The notes under the pieces are model-generated. The model worked only from the letters and a program-made list of their open reading frames with translations, did not search any database and was not told the origin of the DNA. The translations under genes and the position numbers were made by a program. From Umbelopsis isabellina (lineage: Eukaryota > Mucoromycota > Umbelopsidomycetes > Umbelopsidales > Umbelopsidaceae): a stretch of 64,000 nucleotides of DNA. Of the stretch, positions 35,781-47,236 are shown piece by piece; the first letter of the stretch is position 1, and each line of letters opens with the position of its first letter. The DNA lies in assembly GCA_016758905.1 (NCBI GenBank), contig JAEPQZ010000011.1, positions 826,185 through 890,184 on the forward strand, read 5' to 3'.

Positions 35781-36875
35781 ATGTTACTTGACATTGCTCC
35801 TGAATTAACCAACGCAATATTTTCATTTCTGTCAATACAGGACTTATATTATGTGAGAGGAGTTAGCAAACGGTGCCAGGCCGTAGCTGAACAAGCCATT
35901 TGGAATCACACTTCTCGGAGTGAGCATACCATTCTACAATTCGGCGACAAGGATAGTGGCAAGAATCTTAATCTTTACCCACATACCTACGACGCCGAAC
36001 ACAGGGTAGTAGAGTTTCGACCAAAAACCATAGAGCCGATTAGCCTAACCGACCGATCAGCTGCCTCGGGTGACTTGATGATACGAACTTTCAGATTATG
36101 GTTCAGTGGGTGGCAAAAGCATGATTTTCTAGGAGGCGCCAATTGGACCGAGGTTGAACCAAAATTGAATGCATTCGATCGCGCACACATGCTTTTTCAC
36201 GGCACGTATAATCCTGCTCACGAAAAAGTTTACATTCTACCCTCAGTCCATGATCCCGGCCCGCCCCGACGTACTCGTTACGTCGGAGATGCAGACATGG
36301 TCTTATCGCTGTATTATACAAGCAGAGGAGACGATGTGATGCAGTGGAATTATGCTAGGACTACAGATACCCAGTCCACTGTCACAGCTCTGGCACCTCC
36401 ACCAGAGCGTTCAGCCAACATAACCTCTCTCAAAGTTTCCATATCATGGATTATGTCTGGCATCCAGACCAATGTTTACACCATCGAGCTTTATGATTCG
36501 TACCGTCGCCATCTCCACGATACGTTGTCATCGAATTTGGCCTTCAATTATGATCCAAATTGCGAGCAGGTTCTGGAATGGCTGTTATCTGACAATGCTA
36601 GCAATGCCATTGTTCCCCATCAGCTGATTACATTTTTGAAGGAGCATACGCATGAATCGCTTTCAAGACAGGCGGAGCTGCAACGACTGCTAGAGAGCGC
36701 AGGAGTTGATGCTTCTGTTTTGTGGAAATATGGGTTTGCTAAACGGTGGTTGGCCGGAAAAGCTGCTTTCGAGCCTGAAGACGTGGTGCGGCGGATACAG
36801 ATGACCGAGGAGAATTGGCATAAGGACCAGCAGTCTTTGAGACGACAACTGGCTAAAGAGAATATATCAATTTGA
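35781..36875 (+). CDS. F-box protein
   Basis: Single-exon gene of 364 aa. The N-terminal F-box (MLLDIAPELTNAIFSFLSIQ, DLYYVRGVSKRCQAVAEQAI) should bind Skp1 and place the protein in an SCF ubiquitin ligase. The rest has no repeat or recognisable substrate-binding domain: a beta-rich middle (VYILPSVHDPGPPRRTRYVG; NITSLKVSISWIMSG) and a helical C-terminus (ELQRLLESAGVDASVLWKYG, VVRRIQMTEENWHKDQQSLR). The open frame extends 17 codons upstream from a TTG, but the ATG right before the F-box is the likely start. Substrate unknown. Confidence 0.78.
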   Translation: MLLDIAPELTNAIFSFLSIQDLYYVRGVSKRCQAVAEQAIWNHTSRSEHTILQFGDKDSGKNLNLYPHTYDAEHRVVEFRPKTIEPISLTDRSAASGDLMIRTFRLWFSGWQKHDFLGGANWTEVEPKLNAFDRAHMLFHGTYNPAHEKVYILPSVHDPGPPRRTRYVGDADMVLSLYYTSRGDDVMQWNYARTTDTQSTVTALAPPPERSANITSLKVSISWIMSGIQTNVYTIELYDSYRRHLHDTLSSNLAFNYDPNCEQVLEWLLSDNASNAIVPHQLITFLKEHTHESLSRQAELQRLLESAGVDASVLWKYGFAKRWLAGKAAFEPEDVVRRIQMTEENWHKDQQSLRRQLAKENISI

Positions 36876-38614
36876 GAGTAGTTAAACCAGCTAGAGGTGT
36901 AGATTGGTTAGTATTTAACATTGTAAATATATGCAAGAGTGCCATCATGTATATGTGGCTCGTACTGGGAACCTATACAATATTTGTATATATATCTCTA
37001 ATTAACTTCATATTATCTTTAAACAAGACTATGGATTTGCTATGGGTTGCTTTCAGTTACAATGTTTTCGGATGGCTTTTAAGCGTTGGCATTCCATATT
37101 TTGAGCGGGGAAACTGAGCTGGGATAAAATTATTGGAAGTCCACTAACAAATTGGCATCTGAGCTATCAAGCCAGCCTCTAATGAATAAAGCCGTACATT
37201 GTATGAGGCAAAGTTCGGTACAAAGAAACGGTTATAATATGCTGGCTATGCTGGACATAAAGCAATAGTTCAGCAACTTAACCCTACTCAACCTTTTCTG
37301 ATGTTGTGTCACACTACATGATCTAACCTTCAAATAAGGATTCGTTAGTTTTGGTGGAATTAAATAGACACCTGTGGCAGTTTTAAGCCTTTTCTGGTTT
37401 CTACAGCGGACCTCATATTCTCATTGGCTTGATTTCTTTGCTTTCTTGTCAGCGAAATTGCTTTCTTTTCTGCTTGCTACTTGATTCATGCGATTAAACA
37501 TAGATAATCTGCTTTATCACCATGTCACCTTCAACTCCATCTGTGACTCAATAAAAGATTTTGCATGGAAGCAGTCCCGCCTGAAGAGTATAAACTGGCA
37601 GGCTATTCCATGAGTTTTTTGTTCTTTTTAACCGCTTATTAGAACAAAAAACGCAAAGTCCTCAATTGGACAGATGAAATATCCGTGTCGTGGGTCGGAT
37701 GCATCGATCTCAGCGACTAGATCAAGACTGTCATTATTTGTCTGAAGGCTCCCTGCGACAGCCCTTCGGATGTCTTGATCTAGGGAACCAGGTCCTTCTA
37801 AGGGAAGAGTTCTAAGGCACAACCATTGAGTTGCGGAATAGCAACATTCCTTAGGACCTTGAGTTCTGAGGTCATGGCTGCCTTAAGCCATCTGATGAGA
37901 CCTTTGGCATGGTCGAAACCTCAAAAATCTCATTTTCTCTTTTCACTATTCTCCTCTCATGTTTTCTTAAATAAAAATTTTTAGAGATTATGAGTAAAAT
38001 TATTCACATAATAAATTTTGGCTGCACAATTCTTTGCCTATATTACTTTGTTACAACTCTCGATCGTACCCTGTGAAGCTTTAATAACAAGGTAGACCAT
38101 ACTCTTTAGAGTGCCACAGGGAGACTTTCAAACTGCTCCAGCTCTCTCGCTTCTGGAGCAGAAGCCCTAGCTGACCTGGTCCGAAGGATCAGAAGTTCAC
38201 TGACAATGCTGCACTACGCAAATGTTGGCTATTGCTAAATTGCGCCGTCGCGTGAGCGAAGTAGGCTCTATTAACTTGACAACACCTGACGACTTGCTCT
38301 TATTGGCTCAAATATATTTCTCTTTCCATTAAATATGTCTTCTCTTTGCCTACTTCTTTGACAAACCGCCTATAGATAGCTCACCGGATTTCGGACGACG
38401 TCATGTTGTGATTTATGGGATAATTTCGTTCCAGCTCTGCGAAGAGCAAATCAATCTGTTTATTTTACAGTGTTTTTAAGAATTTTTGAAAAACAATTTG
38501 GCAATTAAAAGCGGGACATAAGACGTACAAGGAAGTATAGGTCTAAAGGTCAATTATAATACAGCTTTTCAATCACGTTTGAATATCTTGATTATATAGT
38601 ACAGATAGACGCGT
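36876..38614. other. Long non-coding interval between F-box gene and topoisomerase III
   Basis: Both flanking genes end here (convergent), so promoters are not expected, yet the interval is 1.7 kb. It contains the hairpin run at 37564-37902 and a second hairpin cluster at 38069-38259 (TGCTCCAG/CTGGAGCA, CTGGTCC/GGATCAG, CCCTGTG/CACAGGG, TCGC-GTGA-GCGA). The open frames at 36872-37117 and 37628-37822 start at non-ATG codons and look like noise. Confidence 0.5.
37564..37902. ncRNA. Candidate structured non-coding RNA locus
   Basis: Inside 1.7 kb without a supported ORF, a run of nested or adjacent helices fills about 340 bases. 1: CATGGAA/TTCCATG (37564-37570, 37606-37612), with GCCTG/CAGGC inside. 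2: an 11-bp arm (37615-37625 with 37641-37651). 3: ATCCG/CGGAT (37681-37700). 4: CTAGATCAAGAC/GTCTTGATCTAG (37717-37728, 37772-37783), a perfect 12 bp enclosing a 10-bp helix (37741-37750 with 37760-37770) that has a G-T pair and one bulge. 5: AGGTCC-TTC-TAAGG with CCTTAGGACCT (37790-37803, 37849-37859), enclosing GTTGC/GCAAC. 6: GGTC-ATGGCT with AGCCAT and GACC (37870-37902). Strand and boundaries are unknown. I could not match it to RNase P, MRP, SRP or U3. Confidence 0.45.
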
Positions 38615-41600
38615 CTATCGTTTATTACGGGTAGGACAGAGTGGGGCATAATGGCCAGGCTGTAAAATAACAAAGCAAATTAGAAACCAACACATACACC
38701 AATGACGCATGTATGAAGCTTACCTTTCCACAGAGATAACAATTGTTGCCTCCTCCATTGGCTTGGAAATTATTGGCAGGTCTAGCTTGATTGTTATCTT
38801 CCACAAGTTCATAAAAGTTGCATCGAGAGATCCTGGATTCTTGAGGACAAGTATAGAACATCTTGCCGGCGTTGGCACTAGTTGTCTTCTTGATTGTTTT
38901 AGTAACCGCTGTTAATCCACATTGACACACCTTTCGCTGGCCAGAAGAGCCACCAGCTTTCTCGTGTACAGATCTATATGTTTTCATCGTGGTTGGAGAC
39001 TAAAATTTTCAAAGAAAACATGTTGAGGCATTGAAATGACCATTTTCTCCATACGTCAATAATGGAAACTTACAGTGTTCATAGCAATGGCTTGGGTCGC
39101 TGAAAAAGGAGTATCTTGAAATTCAAAAAACCCACATCCCGACCCATCTTGTTCAAAATCAGCTGCACATTTGAAGAAAGTTCTGCCTTTGTTAGGTCCA
39201 TCCCTAGTCACGTTCCTTTGTATGGTAGATTCTCCGCATGAACATTTTGGTACAACCGTGGCTTCGACAGTGGGTACATTAGATGGTGGAGGTGGTCGAC
39301 GGCTTTGTGTTTTCAACTCATCCTCCCAAGCAAAGTATTGGCATCTTGTAGAATGACCATTCGGCGTTGAACAAGAATAAAATATCCTGCCATGGTTTAG
39401 GCCATGATTTGTTACTAGTCGACCAATAGTTGGTTTATTGCAGTCGCATTTTGGGCCATCTTTTGGTGGCCTTTCATCCGTCCACACAAAGTATTCACAA
39501 TCGTTTAGACTGTTGACACAACGATAAAAGTCACGGCCCTTGTTTGGTCCTTCCTTCTTCGCTGTCATGCGGCCTGTGGGCAAACCACACTTGCAGTTAG
39601 GATTATTTTGATTTCCACTATTTGGTCCCGGAAGCCCGAAACTATTTGACCTGTGGTTATCATCATTATTTCTTGGTCCTCTCCTTCCTCCTCCTCCAGC
39701 GGAACCGCCGTTTTCACCACCCCATGGTGAAGGAGGACCTCCGGGTGGTGGATTCCCAGGTGGCGGCGGACGACCATTACCGCTACCATTGGCATGATTG
39801 CTTCCATCACCATTTGCGCCTAGTTGTTTATGGAAGGAGTCAATTATTTTTTGGAACTCATTGCTTGTCTTCATAAACATGTTGCGGTATCGTAGAACAC
39901 TCTGTTGCACTACATTGTCCTTGGTTTTCTGGCCTTCACATATCCGTTTTAAATCGACCTCCATCTCGCGACGTAAAAACGGCTTGCTTAAACTCATATC
40001 GAGGCCAATTTCATCGTAGCCCAGAACCAGAGCAATGCCGGTGCTAGTAGGATGAAAGTATATTCCTTGCTTGAGAGCGTAGTCGCGACTTAGGACAGTC
40101 TTGATATGCTCGTGAATCGTAGCATCTGTTCCAATTTCATTCTTTTCCATGAGACCGATGAGATCAGTCTCCGTCAACATGTTTGGTGCAGTGGTGTGAG
40201 ATTCAGTCATTTCAAAAATAGTGGGTATAAAAGTCTGGTTTTGTTGAAAGTTGGGTATTTGTGATCCAGACCATTTATCATAAGTATAAATGTCGAGATA
40301 ATTGCGCTCCAAAATGACCAAGCCCTTGGTATCAAATTGCTCTTCAGCAATGTCAATTTCTACCACTGTTTCTGACCCTTTGGCATCTTTAGAACAAGCA
40401 GCTAGAAACGATCGGGCAATGAACTCATATACTCTTCGTTCCTTGCCGGTAAGTCCGTCGCCAGGTGCGGTGGGATGGATAGGAGGATGGGCTTTGTCGT
40501 TGTTACGACCTGTTCTTGGCCGCTCAAATCCCGTGTCTAACAGTTGTTGGGCATACCTACCCAATGCACGATCTTCACATTGCTTGGCAATGAAGTTTTT
40601 CAAGTCAAAATTTCCATCGAACTGATCAGTCTCTGTTCTTGGATAGCTAATGAATCCTTTGGTATACAAGTTTTCAGCCACCTTCATGATATCGTCGGAA
40701 GTCATATTAAGTATACGACAGGCCTTCTTGGTCATCTCGATCGTGGTCAATGGCAGTGGTTTCCTGTGAACATCGCGGTGTCAGTTTAATCAACTTGCAA
40801 GGATGGCTTATTCATACGAACTTACCATTTAGATGTGAACTTTTCTTGCACTCGAGTTACAAGTGCTACTGGATTTTTCATACATTTGTCATACAGAACG
40901 AAACACATTCGGCGATCAAAGAGATGGCCCCGCTTCCAATTAAACGTAGTTTTCAGAAAATTTTCGTTTTGCCCAGTACCATACTGGTTTTGTGTTGGTT
41001 GATTGTGGCGAACATCCAGTTTCCAGAACTTCTCAGGCACGAAATTTTTCACCGCCAAATGCCTATCCACAATAAATCCTAAAGTGGGAAATTGGCAACT
41101 ACCATAGCTGATGACCTTTTTCTCCATCGAGTTGAAAGAGGATTGTATCCTTAAGGACTGAAGGCGAGTAAATGCTGCTCCTATTCGTAAATCTAGTTCT
41201 CTCCTAGCTTTCACTGCATTGACAGTTCGCATATCGAGTTCCGAAGGAGTTTGTGCTGCACGGTTGAGGTCTCTGTATATAAATGTATCAGCAAATAGAA
41301 ATCAAAATTTTCAGCAATGTGTTGTGAGCACGTACGCATATTGCATGGCTGAAAAGCGGGCTCGCCATACTTGAATGTTTCGGCGAACAGATTGACAAAT
41401 CTCGGCCACATCAAATCCAATTGCCTCGCCTTCTCGATCACAATCTGTCCAAATAAATAATACGTCTGCGCTTCGAATCTCTGTTCTCAAATTCTTAGCA
41501 ACATTTTCATTGTCCTCAGGAATAGAGGTCACGAGTGGTGCCTCGAACAGTGTATCTATGGGGCAGGACTTCCAACCTCGGTACTGTTCAGGGAAGTCGA

Positions 41601-41860
41601 TAGAGGCAATGTGACCCCTCACACTAGTCATGGTTATGGACACATTGCGATTGTTGATACTGTAATCAAAGTCATAGTTCTTAATGTACAGATTGTCGCT
41701 ATTGCGCTGCAGAGCATGACATTAGTTTTTTTTGTAAGTTGGTAGAAAGGCAACCGCTGTGAATACCAAGAATCCTTACAGTTTGATATCGCCCTTGTGA
41801 CAGTATTCCAGATATTTGCTTGGCTGCACTGGGTTTCTCAGCCACGCACAAGATGCGCAT
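38615..41860 (-). CDS. TOP3: DNA topoisomerase III (type IA)
   Basis: Type IA enzyme that, with a RecQ helicase and Rmi1, dissolves double Holliday junctions. Minus-strand exons 41780-41860, 41336-41706, 40826-41272, 39074-40763, 38724-38999, 38615-38659 give 969 aa in one frame. The Toprim domain starts MRILCVAEKPSAAKQISGIL and has TSVRGHIASIDFP and the acidic triad region FIWTDCDREGEAIGFDV. The cleavage domain holds the catalytic tyrosine in KGFISYPRTETDQF, preceded by SYGSCQFPTLGFIVDRH and followed by DKAHPPIHPT and NEIGTDATIHEHI. After a Gly/Pro/Asn-rich linker come four zf-GRF zinc fingers (starting CKCGLPTG, CDCNKPT, CSCGEST, CQCGLTA) and a CCHC knuckle, CYLCGKPGHYAPLCP, completed by the last 45-base exon. 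Confidence 0.95.
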
Positions 41861-42419
41861 AGATTATCACCAGTGGCAAAGTCAGGAATGCAGACGTGCT
41901 TTCCTAATACACCAAAGAAAGACAAAAACGTGTCACTAACGCGTGTCCCTACTTTTTCTGGGCTTCTCACAAAAATTTGCGGCTTCTCGACGCGAAAATC
42001 TCGGATTGAAAAAATTCTCGTGCCTTAGGCAATAAATCTACTATCAACAAATCCGTTTCAGTGCAGCTTTTTCCTTTAAAGAGATGAAATTGTATAAGTC
42101 ATTGGGCAACGATCAGTGTTCATTAAAGCACCTTTTATGCATTTCAAACTTAAAATGCAATAACGGACGTGCCGGGTACTATCGAAGGAGTGTCTTGGTA
42201 TTTAATGGTACCACAAACGAGCTCTCAGCGATTAAAGCTCTAAAAGATTTCTTGCTACCAATAGGTGCTACTCTGAAATGCGTTTGTATTGGTCCAGTAT
42301 TTGTTACTGACTCTTTTGGGTCATACATGTTACCCGTCCCAGGTTTCGCATTAGCAGTCACATGGATTTCCATCTGACAAGGTTATCGGAATGCTAGGTG
42401 AAGCAATGTAGTGCCTGTT

Positions 42420-44573
42420 ATGCCTTACATTTCGGCAAAGCTTTTATATACGTTTTTGTTCGCATGTCAAGGCTCGGCTCCAGTGTACCTTGCGCTTTTT
42501 TATTCCGAGCAGCTTGGGCTAAAGCGGGACCAAATAGGCATATTGGCAGCTATCGGTAACTTTTCTTGGCTATTTATGACACTACAGCATGACCATTCAC
42601 AAACCTAACGCCTCTTGTGTTCGTTTATAACAGCTCCGTTTGTATCAGCTATTGCCTGTCCATTATGGACGGCTGTTGCAGATAAGACGAAGACACACCG
42701 CTATATCATGTGTATCATACATACTCTTGCTACCATTGCCATTGTGAGTGTCATGGGCATCCCTGTGCTGGTACAAAGTATCGAGGACGAAAAAGCTCGC
42801 AACTCTCTCACCATTGTCTTAGCCGGAGCGGCCTCTTTATGCTTTGCATTCTTTGGTGTTCCGGTAGGCCCATTAGTCGATGGTGGTGTTCTCAAAATTT
42901 TAGGAAAGAACAAGGATCAGTATGGTAAGTGAAAGAAGCGGAACGCTAAGTTATACAGCAATTGGTTGTTCGGATGAGGCGAGCACTAAGCAATATTTTA
43001 CCAAATAGGCCGACAAAGAATGTTTGGGTCGATTTCGTTTGGCATTGCATCGTCGCTCGTCGGAGCCATTGCAGATTGGACGCAAGACATGAATGCGATA
43101 TTTTATGTATATGCAACGTCATCTGTATTCTTCATACTAGTGGCAGGCAACACATTCTTTAAAGCGGAAAAAGTCGAACTTATAGCTGGGGCAAAACCAT
43201 TCCTGATGCGTCCCAGTTCTCGCAGTAGTGGGTTCCGAGCCAGTCCATCAGCCGTAGGCTCGGATCTCCGATCCAACCCAGAAGCTGACGGATCAAGAGC
43301 GCGGCGGAAGGTCATTAGCCGGTTTTCGGTACAAGATCCTGATATCCCAGATATTGAGAGCAGTGATGAAGAGGACCTCATTCCCATTCGTGAAAATGAA
43401 ATACAGCGATTGGTGCAGTTTGCTACCGAATCAAGTATTATTGAAGCTGTTAATTTGAGCAATCCTCCGGCGTCACGAAGACGGTCTTCCGCGACCGATA
43501 ATGCATCTATCGACAGTAGCTACAGCGCGCTTGAACCTATACCCACTACATTTTTAGAGTTAATCAAGCAACCTAAAGTATTTCTGTTCTTTATCACCAT
43601 GATGTTGATGGGAGTGGCCATCAACATGGTTCTTAGCTTCTTTTTCATCTTTTTGAGAGATGAGTTGGAAGCTAGTTCAACGCTAACAGGGATGACTGGT
43701 TTGGTTGGAGCTGCCACGGAATTGTTATTTTTCTTCTACAGCAAAGATGTAAGAATATTAAATTTTAATTTTTTTCAAACTACACGCTACCGGTCCCCAT
43801 AATGAGGAAATTACTAACCTAACGCACTAAAAAAGCTAATTCGAGCTATAGGAATCAAAAGCTTAATTGTTCTAGGCCACGTACTGACTATCGTAAGGGT
43901 GTTTGCTTATACACTCTTGCCCAAAAGTCCCAGTGCAGCATGGATTGCTCTTGGTCTTCATCTTCTGAATGGTAACATTGTTTTTTTAATCTGATTTGTC
44001 GGGCATGGTTGAAACTGCATTGAAGTCTAAACTCCGAGTTATTATTTTCTGTCAACAAGGCATCGCATTCTCAGCGTTATGGAGTGCCGGGGTAGTCCAA
44101 GCAGATGAGTTGGCACCACCTTCTCTGCAAGCCACGTCCCAAGGTTAGTTAAAGTGGAGGTACCTTGAAATGGGCTTTTTTCCCATTCATATTACTGCAC
44201 ATTTATTTTGATCCTAAACAACATACATATTTTCCATTTTCTCACGCACGTTCTCATTTGTCATGTAGGAGTACTCGCTGCCATGTACGCAGGAATTGGG
44301 GCAGGCCTGGGAAGTTTAATAGGAGGGGTGGTGTACCAGCACTTTGGAGCCACGGCCATGTTTTATACTGTGATTGCCGTCACGTTATTCAGTTTAGAAA
44401 TCTATTTGGAAGCCAACACACAGTATGGATTGCGAAGCGCCTTCAATGCGACGTCCAAGATTTTGAAAGGTGTATGGCAATGGATCGAATACAAGCGGGG
44501 TCGGGGCCGAGTGGTACCTCGATGGCGAGCAGGCACAGGGGCAATCCGGCTAGAGGATGATGAACAGCAGTAG
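42420..44573 (+). CDS. Major facilitator superfamily transporter, MFS_1-like
   Basis: Six exons: 42420-42555, 42634-42924, 43009-43748, 43836-43971, 44060-44143, 44269-44573; phases agree and give 563 aa. Resembles the MFS_1-like family (MFSD6-type and bacterial nucleoside/sugar permease relatives). The N-terminal half has YTFLFACQGSAPVYLALFYS, LAAIAPFVSAIACPLWTAVA followed by DKTKTHR (the loop 2-3 motif), and GVPVGPLVDGGVLKILGKNK then YGRQRMFGSISFGIASSLVG. A long acidic and serine-rich cytosolic loop (about residues 200-310) separates the halves. The C-terminal half has VFLFFITMMLMGVAINMVLS, IALGLHLLNGIAFSALWSAG and LAAMYAGIGAGLGSLIGGVV. Substrate unknown. It starts 559 bases from the divergent TOP3 start. 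Confidence 0.85.
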
Positions 44574-47236
44574 ACATGATCCTCATTGCAAACTTACAAA
44601 CAACCAGCTGTACATTATACCAATTTAGCATATGTTCACTTGCTTTAATTTTTTTTCTTACTCTACACTAATAAAAAAAAGGACAATGCAATAGCATTGC
44701 AGTTGACAAATATAGGGTGCATTACATGTGCAAAACCGCTTGGTACCGAATGATAATTCGATCTATCTCTGTTGCAATTTATATGATCATGCGGTGCTTA
44801 TTTTCCCTTTTTCGTTGTTCTATACACGTGGAAGCAATCTTATTCTAGCAAGCAATGTATGTATTTCTCACAGACGAAATAGGCTCCGACACTAGTTTCT
44901 GTCGATCGCATTTAAAAAAGCAAACTCCAGCGTGTTCTAGTTGCATACGACATGATTAGTTAATGGAGGAAATTTGGGGAGTGTTTCAAAAAGCAGAATG
45001 GGAGAGAGAGAAGCATGTATGATTAATGAACCGATATTGGGAACTGTCAAGGATCGATCACCATGGTATAAAGTACGTCAGGGCCAATGAGGAACCCTGT
45101 CTGATAGCTTGGTGCGACTTGCGGAGAAAGAAAAGGAAGGTTTGGCGCGCGCGATACGGACAACAGGTTTATTGAATAGCGGTTTTTTTTTAATTATTCT
45201 GATTTCGAAAATAATGGCCGGTGGACCTTTGGCCATGGAGTAAAAATCATCAGCCGGTCTTCGAAAAAAGGCACGAATGTACGACCTAGTGTATATACAT
45301 AACAGTGATTTTGTTCTGCGCTGCGTTATTTACTCCATATTATTTGGTTTAGATTTTATCTGGTCTCTTGCTAATTTACTTTGGCGGATAATAATTTTTT
45401 AACCTTTTTCCTTCCCAAATTTCCCACTTTTTACAGCCCTCCATTTTGCAAACATTGAAACTCCATTGCTAAGTTACCAAATACGTGCCATGTATCCCTA
45501 TCAGTGTTATTTCAACGAGGTTGGTCAGAGCACACACACAAGTGCAACCCACCACATCACCTAACTTGGCTAATTATTCTAATCGCGTCCTGAAATGCCT
45601 CACTCTAACCCCCCTATAGAAAAATCTCTCGTTTCTCTCTTACTCAACATATTGATAAGCAGGGTTTGATTCAGGTGGATCGTAATGAGAAAATCGGACG
45701 GAATTTAAGGCAAAACTATGGGGGACGATAGATTCCGCTCGGGGCGGGGCTCGCGGGGAAGTTTGATCGGGAAATGGTTTTAACCAAGACGTGAAAAAAA
45801 AAATTGGTCTTTTGAGGCGATATTCGGGGTGGGGGGAGAGGGGATTCTGCGCTTGGAAAAGACGGGAGAAGGCAATTACAAATTGTTGCTTGATATGATG
45901 ATTCCATGTTACTTGGTAAATAAAACAATTCAAAACATATCCAACGCCCAGCAAGATAATAGAAGCCAGAGACAGAGCGGCCAGGTTTTATATTTTGCAC
46001 CACTCACAAAGCAGCAAGCTTTGAGAAAAAAAAGCGCCCAGTTTTCAAAACATTGCACGCTCACCAATGAATTTGATACTCCGGCAGCACACACACTCCA
46101 CGTGGCGGTAGTACGAGTAAGCCTCCACCCTCGCTGCTCTACAAAATGGCTGATCGAGTTTACAAACATCAGGTTCAATTTCACGGCACCATGATAAAGC
46201 GATTGCCGGGTTTGTTGCTGGAATTTTTCCTTGCCTTTTACTGCTCCAAATTAGCTATTGGCTAAAATAAAATATTATTATTGGGCCAAACTTCTCTAAC
46301 ATGATATTTCGGGTGAAACCATTTAGCGAGAAACAAATACATAACGCCGCTACATAACCAGTGAGAGGGGAGAGAGTGATATTCGAACCCTACCAACGGC
46401 AAACGATCGAAGAGAGGATAGGATGGATATACGTTCAGGAACAGAATATGTTTAATGAGTTTTTGGATAATATGGGTGGGTGTACAAGTGGAGGTTATAC
46501 CTTTTAGCCGCCAATAGGATTATCGAAATTTTAGCCGTTCACCGCGAACGGTGGTCCGCTTATAGATCAGATTATGGCCATTATTAACCATGGATGAGGC
46601 ATATTTGCTTCCAAAGCGTCGTAGGCATAGTGATTATGCAGACCTCATTTGAATGTTTAGACCAAACAATCCATGAAAACTAATGTTTCTCCTCTTTCCA
46701 TTGGAAATGTAAATTTCAACCACCCACCATACAGCGTCGTTACCGCTTGTGTTTTTGTGATCGATTGATTGGTTTTCGGGGGGTAGGGTGCAACAGCAGC
46801 AACGGCACAAGTCCTGTCGTCTAATTACTATGTCGGGCAATAGAGCCTATGTTTGTTCGTATTCCGAGCCGCTTAAAGCCTCTACGCAAAACACGGGAAT
46901 GATTAGGCAAGCTTGGGCTATGGGACGGGGGTATCTCCACGTGACTTTGGATGACATCACTTATCTTATGGAACTGAGTGTCGGAGTGTCGAGGATTGAC
47001 GATATGCCATTGGTTAGAAGCCGAGATGAGACCAAAGGAACAGACACTAAAAAAAAAAAACTTATTACCGTCCCGAGCCAAACTCAACATCTAAAGCGGA
47101 ACCAAAAAAAAAAAAAAACGTGCAGGCAAGCCATTATAAAACGAAGACTCGAATTCCGTTAAACTTCTGTTCTCCCGTTTCCTTTCCCTCTCTCTATCTC
47201 CCTCTTTTTCTTCTACCCTCTTTCATAATCTCTGCA
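44574..47236. other. Long intergenic region upstream of the H+-ATPase gene
   Basis: About 2.7 kb. The open frames at 45640-46194 overlap on both strands and match nothing. The proximal part is the H+-ATPase promoter. I see no transposon ends, tRNA or long repeat; several poly(A)/poly(T) runs occur (for example 47049-47060 and 47106-47118). Confidence 0.4.
47134..47236 (+). promoter_or_regulatory. Core promoter and CT-rich leader of the H+-ATPase gene
   Basis: A TATAAAA element at 47134-47140 lies 103 bases before the ATG. It is followed by a long pyrimidine-rich block (47165-47226, for example TCCCGTTTCCTTTCCCTCTC). A TATA box plus CT block just upstream of the start is typical of very highly expressed fungal genes, and the coding region downstream has strongly biased codons. 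Confidence 0.6.

Noticed and set aside
45640-46194. Overlapping frames on both strands upstream of the H+-ATPase
   Set aside because: No ATG context, no splice logic, no recognisable domain; likely chance in a long intergenic region.
46380-46420. tRNA-like B-box (GGGTTCGAATATC on the minus strand)
   Set aside because: No T-stem pairing, no A-box at the right distance and no acceptor stem.
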